In this document: positions 1 through 12,505 of the stretch, piece after piece
Numbering within the stretch: position 1 is the stretch's first letter
Layout: the number at the start of each line of letters is the position of its first letter
Assembly (NCBI GenBank): GCA_023935145.1
Contig: CM043700.1
Span: forward strand, 142,782,828-142,846,827
Reading direction: 5' to 3'
Source: Bretschneidera sinensis
Lineage: Eukaryota > Streptophyta > Magnoliopsida > Brassicales > Akaniaceae
DNA: 64,000 nt
Program-made: the position numbers and the translations under genes
Notes under the pieces: generated by a model
Told to the model about the DNA's origin: nothing
Databases searched by the model: none
What the model saw: only the letters and a program-made list of their open reading frames with translations

Positions 1-1113
1 TTGACAGTTCTCCTGTGATGGCCCTAGCACTTTTAATTAGAATTCACTTATATTCACTATCAGTCTCCCCCCTGGAAGAAAGTAAATTGTTTCTGATCAA
101 TCAAATTTGTGAATGTGTTTTATCTTTGTATCAGTTGCTACAATGTCTTGTAACATTATAATTTTTAATTCTGATTATTTGAGGTGATTATTGGAACCTT
201 TTGAGTTAAAATATAGAATGTTATGATGAACAGTCATCTGGTCTAGGTGCCTGAGGTCTCACTCAAATTTTGTTTCGAGAACGTTGATCACTACCTAAGC
301 TGAGAAGCTGTGGGACGAAATCAGCAACTAGTTGAGGCTGCTGAGGGCTCATCGATTTCCTATTAGAGATTAACATCCCATGTCCATCCCTCCCCGTCGT
401 AAAGAAGTAAGCAGATTCATGAGAAGCATCATTGGCACAAGCTAGCACGATCGTATTTTATACAAATTGTCATGTTGCTATTAGGGGGAAAAAAGAGAGA
501 AACTGAAAAAGAAGTCTACCTTACTTAGTACCGTCGGTTAAGATCCTGACTTGGTTTGTAGTATTGATTATAGATGTTAACCTGCCAAGAAAAGGTCTTT
601 CCCTTCCTGAGATGAGCTGATTTAAGAATGGCTTTAGTAACACAAAGGAGCATTGTATAACATAGAATGAACGTGTTGTAAAACCTCCATTCTTCCTGCC
701 AAGAAAAAGCATGTAGTAAAACCGAGAAAATTTTGGGTAAGATGGGTTTGATACATCATTTTTAAGTCCATCAAATCATAAGAAAACACGTTGGTTGTGT
801 GGATGAGTTAATCCATACTTAATATTAAATTGATCGAGTTAATTTATAGCTAATATTGATCAATTGTCTATTAACTTGTTTTTTTGGCTGGACAAGCCCG
901 TCCTCAGAAAGGGAGCATTTTGGTGATAGGTATTATATCCTCTCAAGGCCCAAGCCCATAAATAGCCATCGCCACAAAAGGGAGCATTTTATGGTGACTG
1001 GTAGAGAGCAGAACATGATTTCTGTTCCTACTGGCTGCTTGTATCCGTTTGAAACGCCCGCCAACCAAACACATTGGTAATCTGATCTCAAACTTCAACA
1101 TTTATCAGTCGCC
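1..1113. other. Upstream region with no confident gene
   Basis: This stretch is AT-rich with short reading frames only. The sole coding-like piece is a minus-strand frame at 263-448, entered separately. Positions 856-1080 hold an open frame on the plus strand with no recognisable domain. The last 100 bases before 1114 are probably promoter and 5' UTR of the mTERF gene. Confidence 0.5.
263..448 (-). other. Possible terminal exon of an unrecognised minus-strand gene
   Basis: The minus strand reads about 60 codons to a stop at 263 with ordinary amino-acid composition, including a stretch around TTGRDGHGML and a hydrophobic end around VADFVPQLLSLG. An AG (on the minus strand, near 447) could act as a splice acceptor just before LACANDASHES. 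I do not recognise the family. No convincing upstream exon is visible between 450 and 1100, so it may be a gene relic or a chance frame. Confidence 0.2.
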
Positions 1114-2764
1114 ATGTTCACGACCCCTTCTTGTTCTCCGTCTTCCTCTTCTGCTATTTCCTTTCTCTCACATACAATAAAACTCCAGCCCTCAGTTTAT
1201 TCATATGCAACTCTCCGTTCCCATGAATGCTTCTCTCTCGTGAACTTCTCTACCACATCAAGGATTGAGCTGAGACCATTATTACCCACTGTAAGTTTTC
1301 AATCCGTTGAACATCTTCTTATTCAGTGTAGCTGCCTGAGCTCGTCTACCGATCTTTACAGTGAGACGGGTTGGTAACTCTTTCTCTTTCTTTTTTTCTC
1401 TCAGAGGCCAATTCTCGAACACCACACATGCATATGCAGTCTTCAATATATTTTCAAATAACACGTTGTCATTCTCTTTTGTTTTGGTCTCAGGGTCTCT
1501 GTATTCATTCTTTCGAGAAATCGGACTCAATGAAGAAGAAACTAAATTGCTTCTGGCCAAGAACCCATCTCTAAGATCAACGTCTTTGGATAAGATACGT
1601 AGCAATGTTATGTCTTTACAGTCTCTTAAAATCAAGGGCGTTGCGCTTCATCGGTTGGTTACAAGATGCCCAAATGTATTAACAGCAGAGGAAGTTGATC
1701 CCTTGATGCGCTTTCTGCGCGATGATTTGGAAGGAAAACTTGAGCCAGCACAGCTCGAACGCCTTTTGACTGCAACAGAAACAAGATTGTTGGTTGGTTT
1801 TGACCAGAAGGTTAGGCTGCTTCTTCTTCATGGAGTACCCAAAGAAAAGATTGCTAATGTTCTCAACAATGTCAACCTTACTAAAGCACTATGTACCAAG
1901 TCACTTGAAGAAATTGAAAGAACCATTAGTTTCTTGAACCCTTATGGTGGCATTGGTATAATTGTAAGGCGTCCAGTGATCCTCAATTGTGATTTAGATA
2001 CTCAGCTGATTCCTAGAGTTGAGTTTCTTAGGGAGCTGAGCGGGGGAGATGAGGATGCCACAGGGACTGTGCTGCGTAGACTTCCTGCAATCTTGAGTTA
2101 CAGCGTCACCCATATGGAAAGCCATGTAGAGTTCTTTAGGTCTTTTGCCGGCCTAAATGATGGCCAAATATTCAAAATTTTTCTTGTGTTCCCTAATGTG
2201 ATTAGTGCCAGCAAGGAGAGGAAATTGCGTCCTAGAATAGAGTTTCTCAAGCAATGTGACTTGGATTCCAATGACATTTTCAAGTTCTTGACGAAGGCCC
2301 CCTTGTTTTTAGCTTTGTCCTTTGAAGACAACCTTGCGCATAAGCTCGGACTTCTGGTGAAGATTGGTTATGAATACAGAACAAAGGAATTGGCTATGGC
2401 AATGGGCGCTGTGACCAGAACAAGCTGTGAAAATATGCAAAAGGTGATAGGGCTGTTCTTGAGTTATGAGCTTTCTTATGCTGACATTCTTTTCATGAGT
2501 AAGAAGCACCCTCAAGTACTGCAATATAATCATAGTTCCTTGGAGGAGAAGATGGAGTACTTAATTGAGGAGATGGGTCGTGAAGTTGAGGAGCTACTGG
2601 TTTTTCCTGCATTTCTTGGTTACAAGCTTGATGGCAGAATCAAGCATAGGTATGAAGTTAAGAAGAAGACTAGAGGGGAAAATATGTCACTAAACAAGCT
2701 TTTGACAGTGTCAGCTGAGAGATTCTCAACCGAGAAGAAAAGGGAAACTCCTGTTCATGATTGA
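1114..2764 (+). CDS. mTERF-family organellar gene-expression factor
   Basis: Two coding exons, 1114-1360 and 1494-2764, joined over a 133-base intron (donor GTGAGA at 1361, acceptor CAG ending 1493), give 505 residues. The first 80 or so residues are Ser/Thr-rich and poor in acidic residues, as in a plastid or mitochondrial transit peptide. From about residue 84 (LYSFFREIGL) the protein is a series of about 30-residue mTERF helical repeats with the typical L-x3-P spacing (AKNPSL, TRCPNVL, RRPVIL, RRLPAIL, VFPNVI, TKAPLFL, KKHPQVL). It ends with FPAFLGYKLDGRIKHRY, a usual mTERF tail. mTERF proteins bind organellar nucleic acid and act in transcription termination, splicing or rRNA maturation. 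The length and tail resemble plastid members such as mTERF8/pTAC15, but I cannot assign the orthologue. The start is the first ATG of the transit-like frame. Confidence 0.88.
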
Positions 2765-4385
2765 CAAACTAAATAAGGAATGTTGGGCAAATGAATTTGG
2801 ATAAGTGTGTTTATGTTGTTTATGGCGCCTCAATTTTATATCTCATGACTTGCTTAAAAGCCTTCTCCTCACCCCAGGACAATTCAGCAGAACTCTTGCT
2901 TTGTCTCAATGAGCTTGTGCAGGATAACTAGATTATAAGTTGATAACAATTGTAGTTTGGCATGTTGAAATACTCATTGATCTCATTACCGGGCAAAGGC
3001 ACGGCCTCTTATGGAACTCGAGGTTTATACACGGTCGAAAGTTCCTCACATGAGGTTGGCTGGAGCCGAATGGATTATTGTATTTGAATTGTATTTGAAT
3101 CACGTTAAGGGGGGGCTTTTGTTTTCTGTTTTCCTTTTGGGTTTCTGTTGTAGCAAGCATTGTTAGGAGTACAAAACCTCCATTTTGATCTTTATCAATT
3201 AATGATGTTTATTTTGTGCTAAAGCTGAATAACAACCAGAATATTGATGCAAAGTACAGTGATAGTGATTTCCAATTTGTAAGTTTCTAGTTATGTCATT
3301 CGCTGAATTCTTTAGAACAGATTATAATGCTTTTTTTTATTCTCTACATCTCTGTACCACATATGAAGAATGGTTTAGCCTCAAAGATCACCTACACTCC
3401 TGACTCCCCTCTTAAGTGTAACATGCCAAGCCTCAGATTTTCAACAATTCTCAGCAGAACTTTCACAAATTTCAGGAGACTGCGAGCTGTTAATACCAAA
3501 TAGAATGCCATTGTTGAGCCACCACTTCGCATAATCATGGTATAATGATCTTTAACTGTAAGATCAAAACAATCTCGTTCAAAAAAATTATCTACTCAGA
3601 AGTTAATCACAAGTTACTGCATCGTAAGCTTGATTTGGACAGATGGACCGTATACCAATTTCTGTGGGAACCAAGACTGCAAAAAATTTTGATTGGTGAG
3701 TGACAATCTGGATTGGAAAGCATGCCAAACCCACAATTCTAAACATTTTAAACTTAATAAAAGGAAACTTTCTGGCAATTCTAATTATCTAACATGTAGA
3801 ACAATCCCTTACAAAACTATCATCGCCCACCATTTTCACCAGCAACCTCGCTGATCTGAATAATACTGTAGGATTATGCCCATCAATTTGATGGCATCCT
3901 TGCCGCAAACTGCAAAGGCTCCATGACAACCTGCAAAAAAGATCGAGAAACATGCATGGTAGAATGCACAGCATAATTGTCAACCAGAATTAACATGGCC
4001 TACATACAAGTGAGATCTCATGCCTTGCTGGCAAAAGAATCAGCTTGGAACCAGTTAAAGCAATGAAAAATCAGAGGCAAAAACTCACTGAGGCAGAAGA
4101 AAAGATACTGAGCTAATGAACTTGTGTATAGATTGCATAGAGATTACACAAAGTTTTCATTCATCCCCGTGTTGGCCACCAACCGGTGTATCTGATTTTT
4201 ACAAGAAGTCAGCTACATGAAGATGATCATATATTTCAAAAGTTTGCTGATCTCATATCCTATACAGGGTTCCTCCCTAAATGCCTTGGCCTTCATATAT
4301 ACTGCTGGCATCAGAAATCTACAGCTGATTTGGGAACATATCTCTTAGCCATCTCATAAAAAAGGATCTCCCTACTCTGGGCCCA
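2765..4385. other. Intergenic region between convergent mTERF and PSRP1 genes
   Basis: This holds the 3' UTRs of the two convergent genes. Short frames on both strands (for example minus 2933-3160 and 3789-3983) lack domains and splice context. I see no RNA gene or transposon. Confidence 0.5.
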
Positions 4386-6746
4386 TTATTCTGCCATTGA
4401 GGGTTCTATAGTGGGCTCTGCCACCACAGGATCTAATTTCTCAGCTTTACCATTCTCTTTAGGTATAATGACACCATATCCTCCATCTTTTCTTTTGTAC
4501 AAAATATTAATTTCACCTGGGGCCAAACACAGAACAATTTTCAAATGATCACTTTTAATAATCAATGCTGAATTCGCACATAGAAAATAAGTTTATACCA
4601 GTTTCTTCGTTTCGGAAACCAAAGAAGTCATGATCAACATTTTCCAGCTGCTCAATTGCTTCAGCAACAGTCAGAGGTGGCATCTCAAAGTATTTTGTGC
4701 GAACAATCTGAAAGATAGGTATACAAAGTTAGAGTTTGTCTGAAAAGAAAAGCAGGTCTAGTCAGGTAATATGATGGCATTGTTCTACAAAACATAATTT
4801 GTCCACGAATGATGATATAGCAAGCTTTATTTTAACCCAATAAATATCTATGAAATATCCAAGTATGAGTTAGAATGTTGAACTACCTGCAAATTATATA
4901 CACTATAATTACCTAAGTTTCATGAGCCTGCAATTCGAGTTTTTCTTCAACTTCTAACCAGATTTTTTTAATCATACTTTAGAACCACCAGTGGCTTAGA
5001 GGCTTAAAGATCAAAAATAAAAATAAAAAACAAATAACCAAAAAAGTACAAGCAGATCAAGTTTTGTTGTAGCTTGGGAATAGTCCTCTAAAAAAGAGGT
5101 CCCATGTTCAATCCCCCAACCCCCAATTATCCCCCCAAAAAAAAAAATCAAATTTTGTTGGCAAAGTAGAAACAAAGTTTTACTGATGAATTTAAAGATG
5201 GATTTACCAAAATAGAGACATATCAGAAGCTATCCAAAGATGTTCAGTCCAAGGATTGGAAGTAAAAAATTGATACGTGCAGTGCAGGATCCCAAGACAA
5301 TAGATGGAAACTAGTGGAGAATCACAAAAGAGCTTCAAAGATTTCAGTAGTCATTTAGCATGGTAATAGAAACGGAAACATGGAACCAATTAACAATTCA
5401 ATGCAAATCAATCAATTTCAGGGAGAATCAAGACAAATAATTGAGTTTATGTCAATAGTTGGTCTAGTTCAACCTCATCAATAACGCCATCCTCCCCTTG
5501 TTGGGGAACTGCATCATCCTCCTCCTCCTCCTCCACTGCTTGTGCCATTGGCTCCCTAATTTGCAATCTGTTGAAGCCCTTCATGTGCCGACCATGGTCT
5601 GACTCCTTCTCCTTAATCTTTCTTAATTTCCTTTGTAAGATCGATGATACTAAGTCAATACTCCCGTATACTGCCTCAGCATCTTCCTCTGCACGAACCA
5701 CTCCATGCCTCTTTGTAAACAAAGTCACCTAAAGAAAAACACCACAAAAACAATGAGCCAACACACCCTCCCTGTAAAAACAATGAGCCATTCAAGAAAT
5801 CCCCAAGAAAGCTAAACATTGAAATAGAAGGAGAACAAAGGGTTTTGCATTTGGAGAGTACTTCACATCTCCAAATCCTAGGGCCCTTCCCAAACTCTCC
5901 ACCTCGAACAGACAACCTAACATCAACTTCCCGCACAAGATGACTATGGTTGTGAACAGCCTTGCCAACCTTCTCCTCCACGTGCTTTTTAACAGCATCT
6001 GTTAACTGTATCCACACAAAGACAGATTTTGCTTCAGTTTCCATTTGAAAAAATGGAATACAGCTTCAACGGATACTGTTCGTATGAATAATCATTTTAC
6101 TTCCTAAGCAATTTTATGGATAATAGAGTAAAGAGGCTCAGACTTTATTGGCTACCTGATCTTAAACACTAACCTATTGTATGTAATTTGAATTCACAGA
6201 AAAAAAGAGAGAAGAGAATGAAGTTATAGTTCAAACAAAACAAAAGTAGTGGAACAAAAATGTGCCATTAATTGTAGAGAAAATGGAGGATAAGAAGTAC
6301 CCTAAAATCCCAAGAAAACAGAGAAGTGTGCTTTCCTTTTTAAATCTTTGGAAACCAAAACAATGTTAAGACCATAAATTTAACATTTTTACGTGACGGC
6401 CAGGTTTCTATAGGCAATAAAGAAAAAGGGTAAAGGGTTTAACGGTAAAAACCTCGAGATTTTTTCCTTGAATGATCAATTTGACTGAAGAGAGTGGACC
6501 GTCCCACGACATTCGAACCAGGAGTGAATTGCTGCGACCCTTTCTGTAGGATCCCATTTCAACGTATCTCAGATTCTTACTTAATGAGTTTAAGAAATTT
6601 GACTTTATAGATGATAACGTAGGGATTTGAGGCTTTGGGGCACCCATCGTAGACACTGATGAAGATGAACATGACTGAGATGATGATATGGAGAAATGGG
6701 CATGGTGGTGAAAGTTCGTTTGTAGAGAAGCTAATAGAGTAGCCAT
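4386..6746 (-). CDS. PSRP1: Plastid-specific ribosomal protein 1, HPF-type ribosome hibernation factor
   Basis: Coding exons in transcription order are 6453-6746, 5862-6005, 5474-5728, 4599-4707 and 4386-4516. All have GT-AG borders and consistent phase, giving 310 residues. The Ser-rich N-terminus ([12 protein letters not shown]) is a chloroplast transit peptide. From [13 protein letters not shown] through [17 protein letters not shown] to [10 protein letters not shown] is the HPF/RaiA (S30AE) ribosome-binding fold. An acidic linker (EEEEEDD) follows, then the long-HPF C-terminal domain ([48 protein letters not shown]). Family members bind the 30S decoding region of plastid ribosomes and block initiation under low activity or stress; the C-terminal domain of long HPFs mediates 100S dimers in bacteria. 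The start is the ATG at 6746, whose peptide matches a transit sequence. Intron 3 (4708-5473) contains a SINE-like segment. Confidence 0.93.
5068..5150 (+). repeat. SINE-like tRNA-derived remnant in PSRP1 intron 3
   Basis: The segment has a box-A-like stretch (TGTAGCTTGGGA), then GAGGTCCCATGTTCAATCCC, which resembles a tRNA box B, then a C-rich end and a run of A. The same core recurs at about 15180-15219 in PRR5 intron 1. It is divergent, so the assignment is tentative. Confidence 0.4.
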
Positions 6747-6934
6747 TCACGATATCTATTACCTGCCTCAATAGGGTAGAAGTGAGAAGTGTTTGAATCT
6801 ATGGAAAACGGAAGGGAAAATGAAAGAGAGCGGGGACGAGGGGATTTTTCTAGTTTTCTACAGTAACGAGAGTCACCAGTCCAGAGAGGCTTCTTGAGAC
6901 GATAATTTGAGATTGCGAGACAAATGGATAAGAA

Positions 6935-6940
6935 CACGTG
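6935..6940. promoter_or_regulatory. G-box upstream of PSRP1
   Basis: A palindromic CACGTG lies about 190 bases upstream of the PSRP1 start codon. G-boxes bind bZIP and bHLH/PIF factors and are common in light-responsive plastid gene promoters. Function here is inferred from position only. Confidence 0.4.
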
Positions 6941-6959
6941 ACGGGGCAGAGGTGGAGTT

Positions 6960-7481
6960 GATCCTCATTTTATAAACAAAATTTTTTGTTCGGATTTAAA
7001 ATTAATATTTAAAATTTTATTAATAATATAAATATAAACTTAAAATTTAAAAATAATATTATTAATAAATTTTTTTAACATTAACAACAAATTTCAAAAA
7101 AATATTTTAGGTCGAGTCTAACAAAGTATTGCCCTTCTATAAATACAAATGGGCTGAATATATGGAGACCGGAGTGGATTGCCATATCGGGTCACCAAGT
7201 GTAACTGTGCAAGTTTTGAGATGTGTTTTTATAATTTTATTTATTTTTATATTTCAAAAATAATTTGTGAAAATAATAAGAAAAAGATATAAAAAAATAT
7301 CATTTTCAAATCTTTTTCATAATATTTTATTTTTAAAATATCAATGCATATGATTGCATGTGAACATGATTTTCTTTTTTTTTTTTAAAGGAAAACACAT
7401 GTGAATATGACTTTTGCCTTAAAAATTAATACAATTCTAAAAATCACAACTCGAACATGTTGATTATTGAGGGGGAGATAA
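6960..7481. other. AT-rich DNA between PSRP1 promoter and retrotransposon
   Basis: Mostly A/T runs (T-tract near 7375-7388) without open frames or recognisable repeats. It ends at the retrotransposon junction at 7481/7482. Confidence 0.5.
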
Positions 7482-7920
7482 TGATGTAAAACGTTAACTG
7501 AAGAAGAATTAGAAATAAGAACTGTGTCTTCAACCTTCAATACGATAACTCTCACGAAGAGAAAGAAACCCTAATTTTATTCAGAAAATAATAATCCCTA
7601 ATATTACATGGCCTTATTTATAAGGATAAAGTAAAAAGAAAAAGAAAATCGAAATTAGGCAAGTACAAAATAAGAAATTTCTTAAAAACGGAAAACTGCT
7701 GAATTGGAGGCCTAAACGTCGTTTTTTGGCTAAAATCCAGCCATGCTGATTATATAAAATTAGTTTTGCTCGGTGGCCTGTTTCCAATCAAACTAGGGTC
7801 TCCAGGGCCCGATCCGGGCCGACACGTAAAACGATATAAACCGTATCCTTAGATTTGGAGTGATCCAACCGTTCTAGGTAGTCCAGGGCCATCTGTTCTG
7901 CTTTGTCTACCTATTCTGCA
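7482..7920 (-). repeat. 3' LTR of the gypsy element
   Basis: It is the near-identical partner of 12506-12944, running TGATGTAAAACG to CTATTCTGCA on the plus strand. The integrase frame's stop codon lies in the first ten bases of this LTR (7911-7913), so the polyprotein end overlaps the LTR. Confidence 0.9.
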
Positions 7921-9080
7921 TCATTCCTCCTTTCTTTAAAAGAACTCAACTCCGAGTTACTGTCAGGATAAAGTGGTTCATCCGGTGGATGGTATTCAAA
8001 CAAATCTGTCACATTGAAAGTGTTGGAAATGACCATGTTGTCCGGAAGTTCAATCACATAAACATTATCATTAATGCGCTTCAGCACCCGGAAGGGGCCA
8101 TACTTCCTGCTTTTTAGCTTGTTGTAAGTTCCTACAGGGAAACGGTTCTTACACAGATGGGCCATCACTAAGTCACCTTCCTGAAATATATGTCCACGCC
8201 GATGCTTAACGGCAGCAGCTTTATATTTGCTGTTGCCCAACTCTAGACTCTGGCAAACTTCTGCATGGATGCGCTGTACTTGCTCAGTTAGGTTTTGAGC
8301 AGCTTGGCTGTGGCCAGGAGGCTTGGGCAAAGAAACAAGGTCCAAAGCATGTTGAGGTGCCTTAGTGTAGACGATTTCGAATGGCGTCTTCCCGGTAGAT
8401 CGGTTGTACATGTTATTAAAAGCAAATTCAGCTTGTGGAAGGGCGACATCCCACTGCTTAGGCCGAGAAGCAGTCACACAATGGATCAAATTACCAAGGG
8501 TCCGGTTGACCACCTCGGTTTGGCCATCTGTCTGCGGATGACAAGTGCTGCTGTATTTAAGGGATGTGTCAAATCTGCCCCAAAGTGACTTCCAGAAGTG
8601 GCAAAGGAACTTGATATCGCGATCGGAGGTGATGGACTTGGAAACTCCATGAAGGCGAACAATCTCACGAAAGAAAAGGCTGGCTACATGAGATGTGTCT
8701 GAAGTTTTTCGGCACAGAATGAAGTGTGCCATCTTGGAGAACCGGTCGACAACCACAAAAAAAGAATCCACCCCATGCTGAGTCCTTGGGAGCCCCAAAA
8801 TAAAGTCCATTGTCAAATCCTCCCAAATGTTTTCTGGCACGGGCAAAGGAGTGTACAACCCGGTATTTTGTGCTTGGCCCTTTTCAGTTTGGCAGACAGA
8901 ACACCTCTGTACGAATTTGCCCACATCACGTTTCAGCTGTGGCCAATAATAACGTTCAGCTACCTGGGCTATTGTTTTGTCACGCCCCGTATGACCCCCT
9001 AAACCGCTGCTGTGTATCTCACAGAGAATCTGCTCGCGCAAAGACGTGCGAGGGATACACAATTGGTTACCGCGAAACAA
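7911..9080 (-). pseudogene. Retrotransposon integrase region
   Basis: An open stretch of 389 codons. The N-terminal His/Cys zinc-binding motif is present (HTGRDKT then CSVCQ). The three acidic catalytic residues of the DDE core can be seen in [19 protein letters not shown] and [19 protein letters not shown]-like C-terminal motif ([10 protein letters not shown]) precedes the end. This frame is intact but is cut off from the upstream RNase H part by stops near 9081-9395, so the whole polyprotein cannot be made. No chromodomain follows. Confidence 0.85.
7921..7937 (-). other. Polypurine tract of the gypsy element
   Basis: On the minus strand AAAGAAAGGAGGAATGA sits directly before the 3' LTR. 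Such a tract primes plus-strand DNA synthesis in LTR retroelements. Confidence 0.7.
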
Positions 9081-9122
9081 AAACCCGTCACGGACATGAA
9101 AATCCGAGATTGTCTCTTTCCG

Positions 9123-10304
9123 TTAACACTTCAACCAAATTTCCTGAAAATTAGCATCTTCCTCATATAACTCTTTCAAACAGTCAAACCCTACAATTTC
9201 TGATCGGAGAGTCAAAAGTAAGGATGCGCACCGGCTTAACGCATCTGCCACCTTATTCAACTGCCTAGACTTGTGTTTGAGTACAAAACTGAATTTCTGG
9301 AGGAAGGTAGTCCACCGAGCATGCATTCGATTCAAGATGGTTTGTGTGTTAATAAATTTCAGGGCTTGGTGATCACTGTAGAGAACAAACTCACGCTAGA
9401 TCAGGTAATGCTCCCAATATATCAAAGCTCGGATGACTGCATAAAATTCCAGCTCATATGTGGTCCACTTTTGGCGAGCATCGTTAAGCTTCTCGCTGAA
9501 AAATTCTACTGGTCGTCCCTCCTGTGACAGAACAGCACCAATACCCACGCCCGAGGCATCACACTCAACTTCAAACAGCTTGTCAAAACTTGGCAGGGCA
9601 AGTACCGCGGCTGTAGAAAGCTTTTCTTTGATCACCGCGAAGGTTGTGTCTTGTGCATCTCCCCACTGGAATCGGTCCTTTTTCATGCACTCTGTGATTG
9701 GTGCTACTATATTGCTGAAGCTCCGAATAAACCTGCTGTAGAAAGTGTCCAGTCCATGAAAACTTCAAACATGGTGCACTGTTGTTGGGGTTGGCCACTC
9801 CTGAATTGCACGTACCTTCTCTTCATCAACCTGAATACCATCTGCACCCACGATATATCCCAAAAACAGCAGCTTGGTAGTGAGAAAATTGCACTTCTTC
9901 AGGTTCATATAGAGTTTACTCGCGCGCAAAACCAGCAACACTTCTCGCAAGTGGTCCAAGTGCTCCACCTCATCCTGGCTATAGATTAAGATATCGTCAA
10001 AACAAACAACCACAAATTTACTAATGAAGGGTTTTAAAACCTAGTTCATTATCTGTATGAAGGTGTTGGGAGCATTTGATAAACCGAAGGGCATCACCAT
10101 CCATTCATAAAGCCCTTCCTTGGTCTTAAAAGCTGTTTTCCATTCGTCACCTGGTCTGACCAGAATCTGATAGTAACCACTACGCAAATCTAATTTGGAG
10201 AAGATCTTGGCACCCTCTAACATGTCCAGCATATCACTCAGCCGTGGAATGGGAAAACGGTACTTGACTGTTATCTTGTTTATGGCCCGACTATCAATGC
10301 ACAT
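9123..10304 (-). pseudogene. Retrotransposon reverse transcriptase and RNase H region
   Basis: Minus-strand pieces in order are 10041-10304 (RT fingers and palm, [18 protein letters not shown] and [13 protein letters not shown]), 9765-10013 (active-site strand with FDD in VVCFDDILIYS), 9396-9686 (RNase [15 protein letters not shown]) and 9123-9335 (end of RNase H and linker). The pieces are separated by stops or frameshifts near 10014-10040, 9687-9764 and 9336-9395, so the region is inactive as it stands. Confidence 0.85.
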
Positions 10305-10406
10305 GCGTCAGCTTCCATCATTCTTCGGTGTCAACAAGGCAGGTACAGCATAGGGACTCAGACTTTCTCTGATCAGCCCATTTTTAATCAACTCCTCAAC
10401 CTGATT

Positions 10407-11093
10407 TTATAGAATTTCGTGCTCTTGAGGACTTATTCGGTAGTGTGGCAGATTCAGCAAACTAGCCCCAGGAACCAAGTCAATATGGTGCTGAATATCT
10501 CTCATGGGAGGCAAACCTTCAGGTAATTCCACTGGTATGACATCTTCAAATTCAGCCATTAACGGCTTTAACTCCTCAGGAATCTGTTGATATTCGGCTG
10601 GTGGTTCTCCTTTTACTACCAACGCATAGAACTCCTTTGCTGCTTTCACATCCTCAACGAACTCCATCTCAGGAACTGTAAGAAAGGTCTTTCCCTCTAC
10701 TATAGGGGTTTCGATAGCTGGTTCATGTTCACTTGCAGGAACTAGTACAATCTTTTTGTCAAACCACCAGAAAACATAAGTATTATCCCGACCCTTATGC
10801 ATAGCATCTACATCAAACTGCCAAGGCCTCCCCAATAATAAATGGCATGCATCCATATCAACAACATCACACACAATCTCATCTTTATAAAATTTGCCAA
10901 TAGAAAATGGAACACGACAGATATCAATTACCCGAGTTTCAGCGCCCTTTTTTATCCAACCAATCTTGTATGGAGAGGGATGCTTTTCTGTTTTCAGGTT
11001 CAACGCTGCGACAAGGGCCTTCGATACAATATTCTCATTGCTGCCACTGTCAATAATCACCTTGCACACTTTCTGGTTGATAATGCACCGCAT
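10407..11093 (-). pseudogene. Retrotransposon aspartic protease region
   Basis: A 228-codon open stretch begins with a retropepsin-like fold. The active site appears as VIIDSGSNENIVS (the D-S/T-G motif), followed by LLLGRPWQFD typical of gypsy proteases, then an acidic linker leading to the RT N-terminus (DIQHHIDLVPGASL). It overlaps the end of the gag zinc-knuckle frame in another frame, which may be a natural or secondary frameshift. Confidence 0.8.
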
Positions 11094-12472
11094 CCTGAAA
11101 ATACAGTGTCGTTAGTTGTCATCTTTCTGCCTTGGCGTAAATAACAGACGCTGAACCACACAGTTACATATACACCCTCATCTGTATCTGCTACTTCACC
11201 ACCAGCGTAATCATCGACCTCCCTAGAATAACCTTCATCTGGACCAAAAAGATCATCCTCCTCCTCTACTGTTTCAACCATGTTAACCTGCCGATGGTTG
11301 GGACATTCATTGGAACGATGTCCAGGTTGACCATATCTGTAACACTTTCCTGGAATGGGACGGGCATAGGGATTGTTAGGCACTCCTCTATTTTGTGCTG
11401 GGGCACCAGTTGTGGGGGTTGTTGGTTTGGTGGGGTTGGTAGTACCAGTACCGAAAACTCTGCTGGTTGACGGCTGTGGTGAAGTCTACGGCACTGAAAC
11501 TTGTGATGGCTGCGATCGATATGGTTGGGGACGTGATGAGTGCCCGGACTGTTATGACTCCACTTTTATGGCTAGGTTGACCGTCTCAGATAGGGACCAC
11601 ACAGTATGGAGGGATATCTGTTCTTGAATGGATACTCGCAACCCTCCGATATACTTAGTCACTTGCTGTCCCTCTGTTTCCTGCAGGTCATTGCGAGAGT
11701 TCAACCTATAAAACTCCTCCGTATAATCACTGATGGTGCGCACCCCTTGCCTACAATTCTGATATTGCTGGTACAGCATCTGTTCATAGTCAGGAGGAAG
11801 GAACCTTGCTCGCAGCAGCTGCTTCATCTTGGACCAGGAGCGAACAGGTTGCTTACCCTGTCGCCTGCGGCTATTCTGCGTCTACTCCCACCACGCAGAG
11901 GCTCCCCCCTTCAGTTTATAGGCTACAAGCTTCACCTACCTATTTCCTGGGATCTGCATATACTCAAAGAAAGCTTCCACTTCGAAAAGCCAGTCAATGA
12001 AGTTTTCAACGTGGAGGTGGCCATTGAAACACGACAGATCTACCTTAACCCAAAAATCATGATTGTTTTGTTCGTACCTGTTATGGTTGTAACGGTTTTG
12101 ACCAACATGATTCTGATTACGACCATGCTGACCATCATCATTGTTCTCGACGCTCGGCACTTCGAACTCATCATCACTGGATAAAGCAGCATAGGCTTGG
12201 GGCCTATGTTGCGGAACAGGAACACGTCCAACAACCGGTTGGTAGAGAGCAAGGCCTCCGACACGATCCGGGTTGCGTTCTTCACCCCTGTTGCCATTGA
12301 TTCTTAGACCAGCTATGGTTTGTTGTATCTCCCGCAACATGCGTTCGATACGATCAAACCATTGATTGTGATCATCAAACTACTGATTGTGATTATCTAT
12401 GGCTGCCCATAGGACCTGCACCCCACGATCAACATTGTCAAGGTGGTTGCTTTCGTTTCCATCACCTGCCAT
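11057..12472 (-). pseudogene. Retrotransposon gag region
   Basis: The likely gag ATG is at 12472, about 20 bases downstream of the primer-binding site, and an in-frame TAG follows within about 30 codons. Further pieces lie at 11936-12340, 11552-11827 (retrotransposon gag fold, YQQYQNCRQGVRTISDYTEEF) and 11057-11383, which carries a CCHC zinc knuckle (CYRYGQPGHRSNEC). Several stops and shifts break the frame. Confidence 0.8.
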
Positions 12473-12490
12473 CAGACCAGGGTATAACAA

Positions 12491-12503
12491 GGCTCTGATA
12501 CCA
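12491..12503 (-). other. Primer-binding site for initiator tRNA-Met
   Basis: On the minus strand TGGTATCAGAGCC follows the 5' LTR end after two bases. It matches the complement of the plant initiator tRNA-Met 3' end, the usual primer of plant Ty3/gypsy and Ty1/copia elements. Confidence 0.85.
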
Positions 12504-12505
12504 AT

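Noticed and set aside
1291..1493. Earlier donor GTAAGT at 1291 for the mTERF intron
   Set aside because: Exon 1 ending at 1290 is phase 0, while the exon from 1494 needs one leftover base. The donor at 1361 gives the right phase and an in-frame protein.
5676..6044. A 122-codon minus-strand frame in PSRP1
   Set aside because: It is exon 2 (5862-6005) with intron sequence on both sides.
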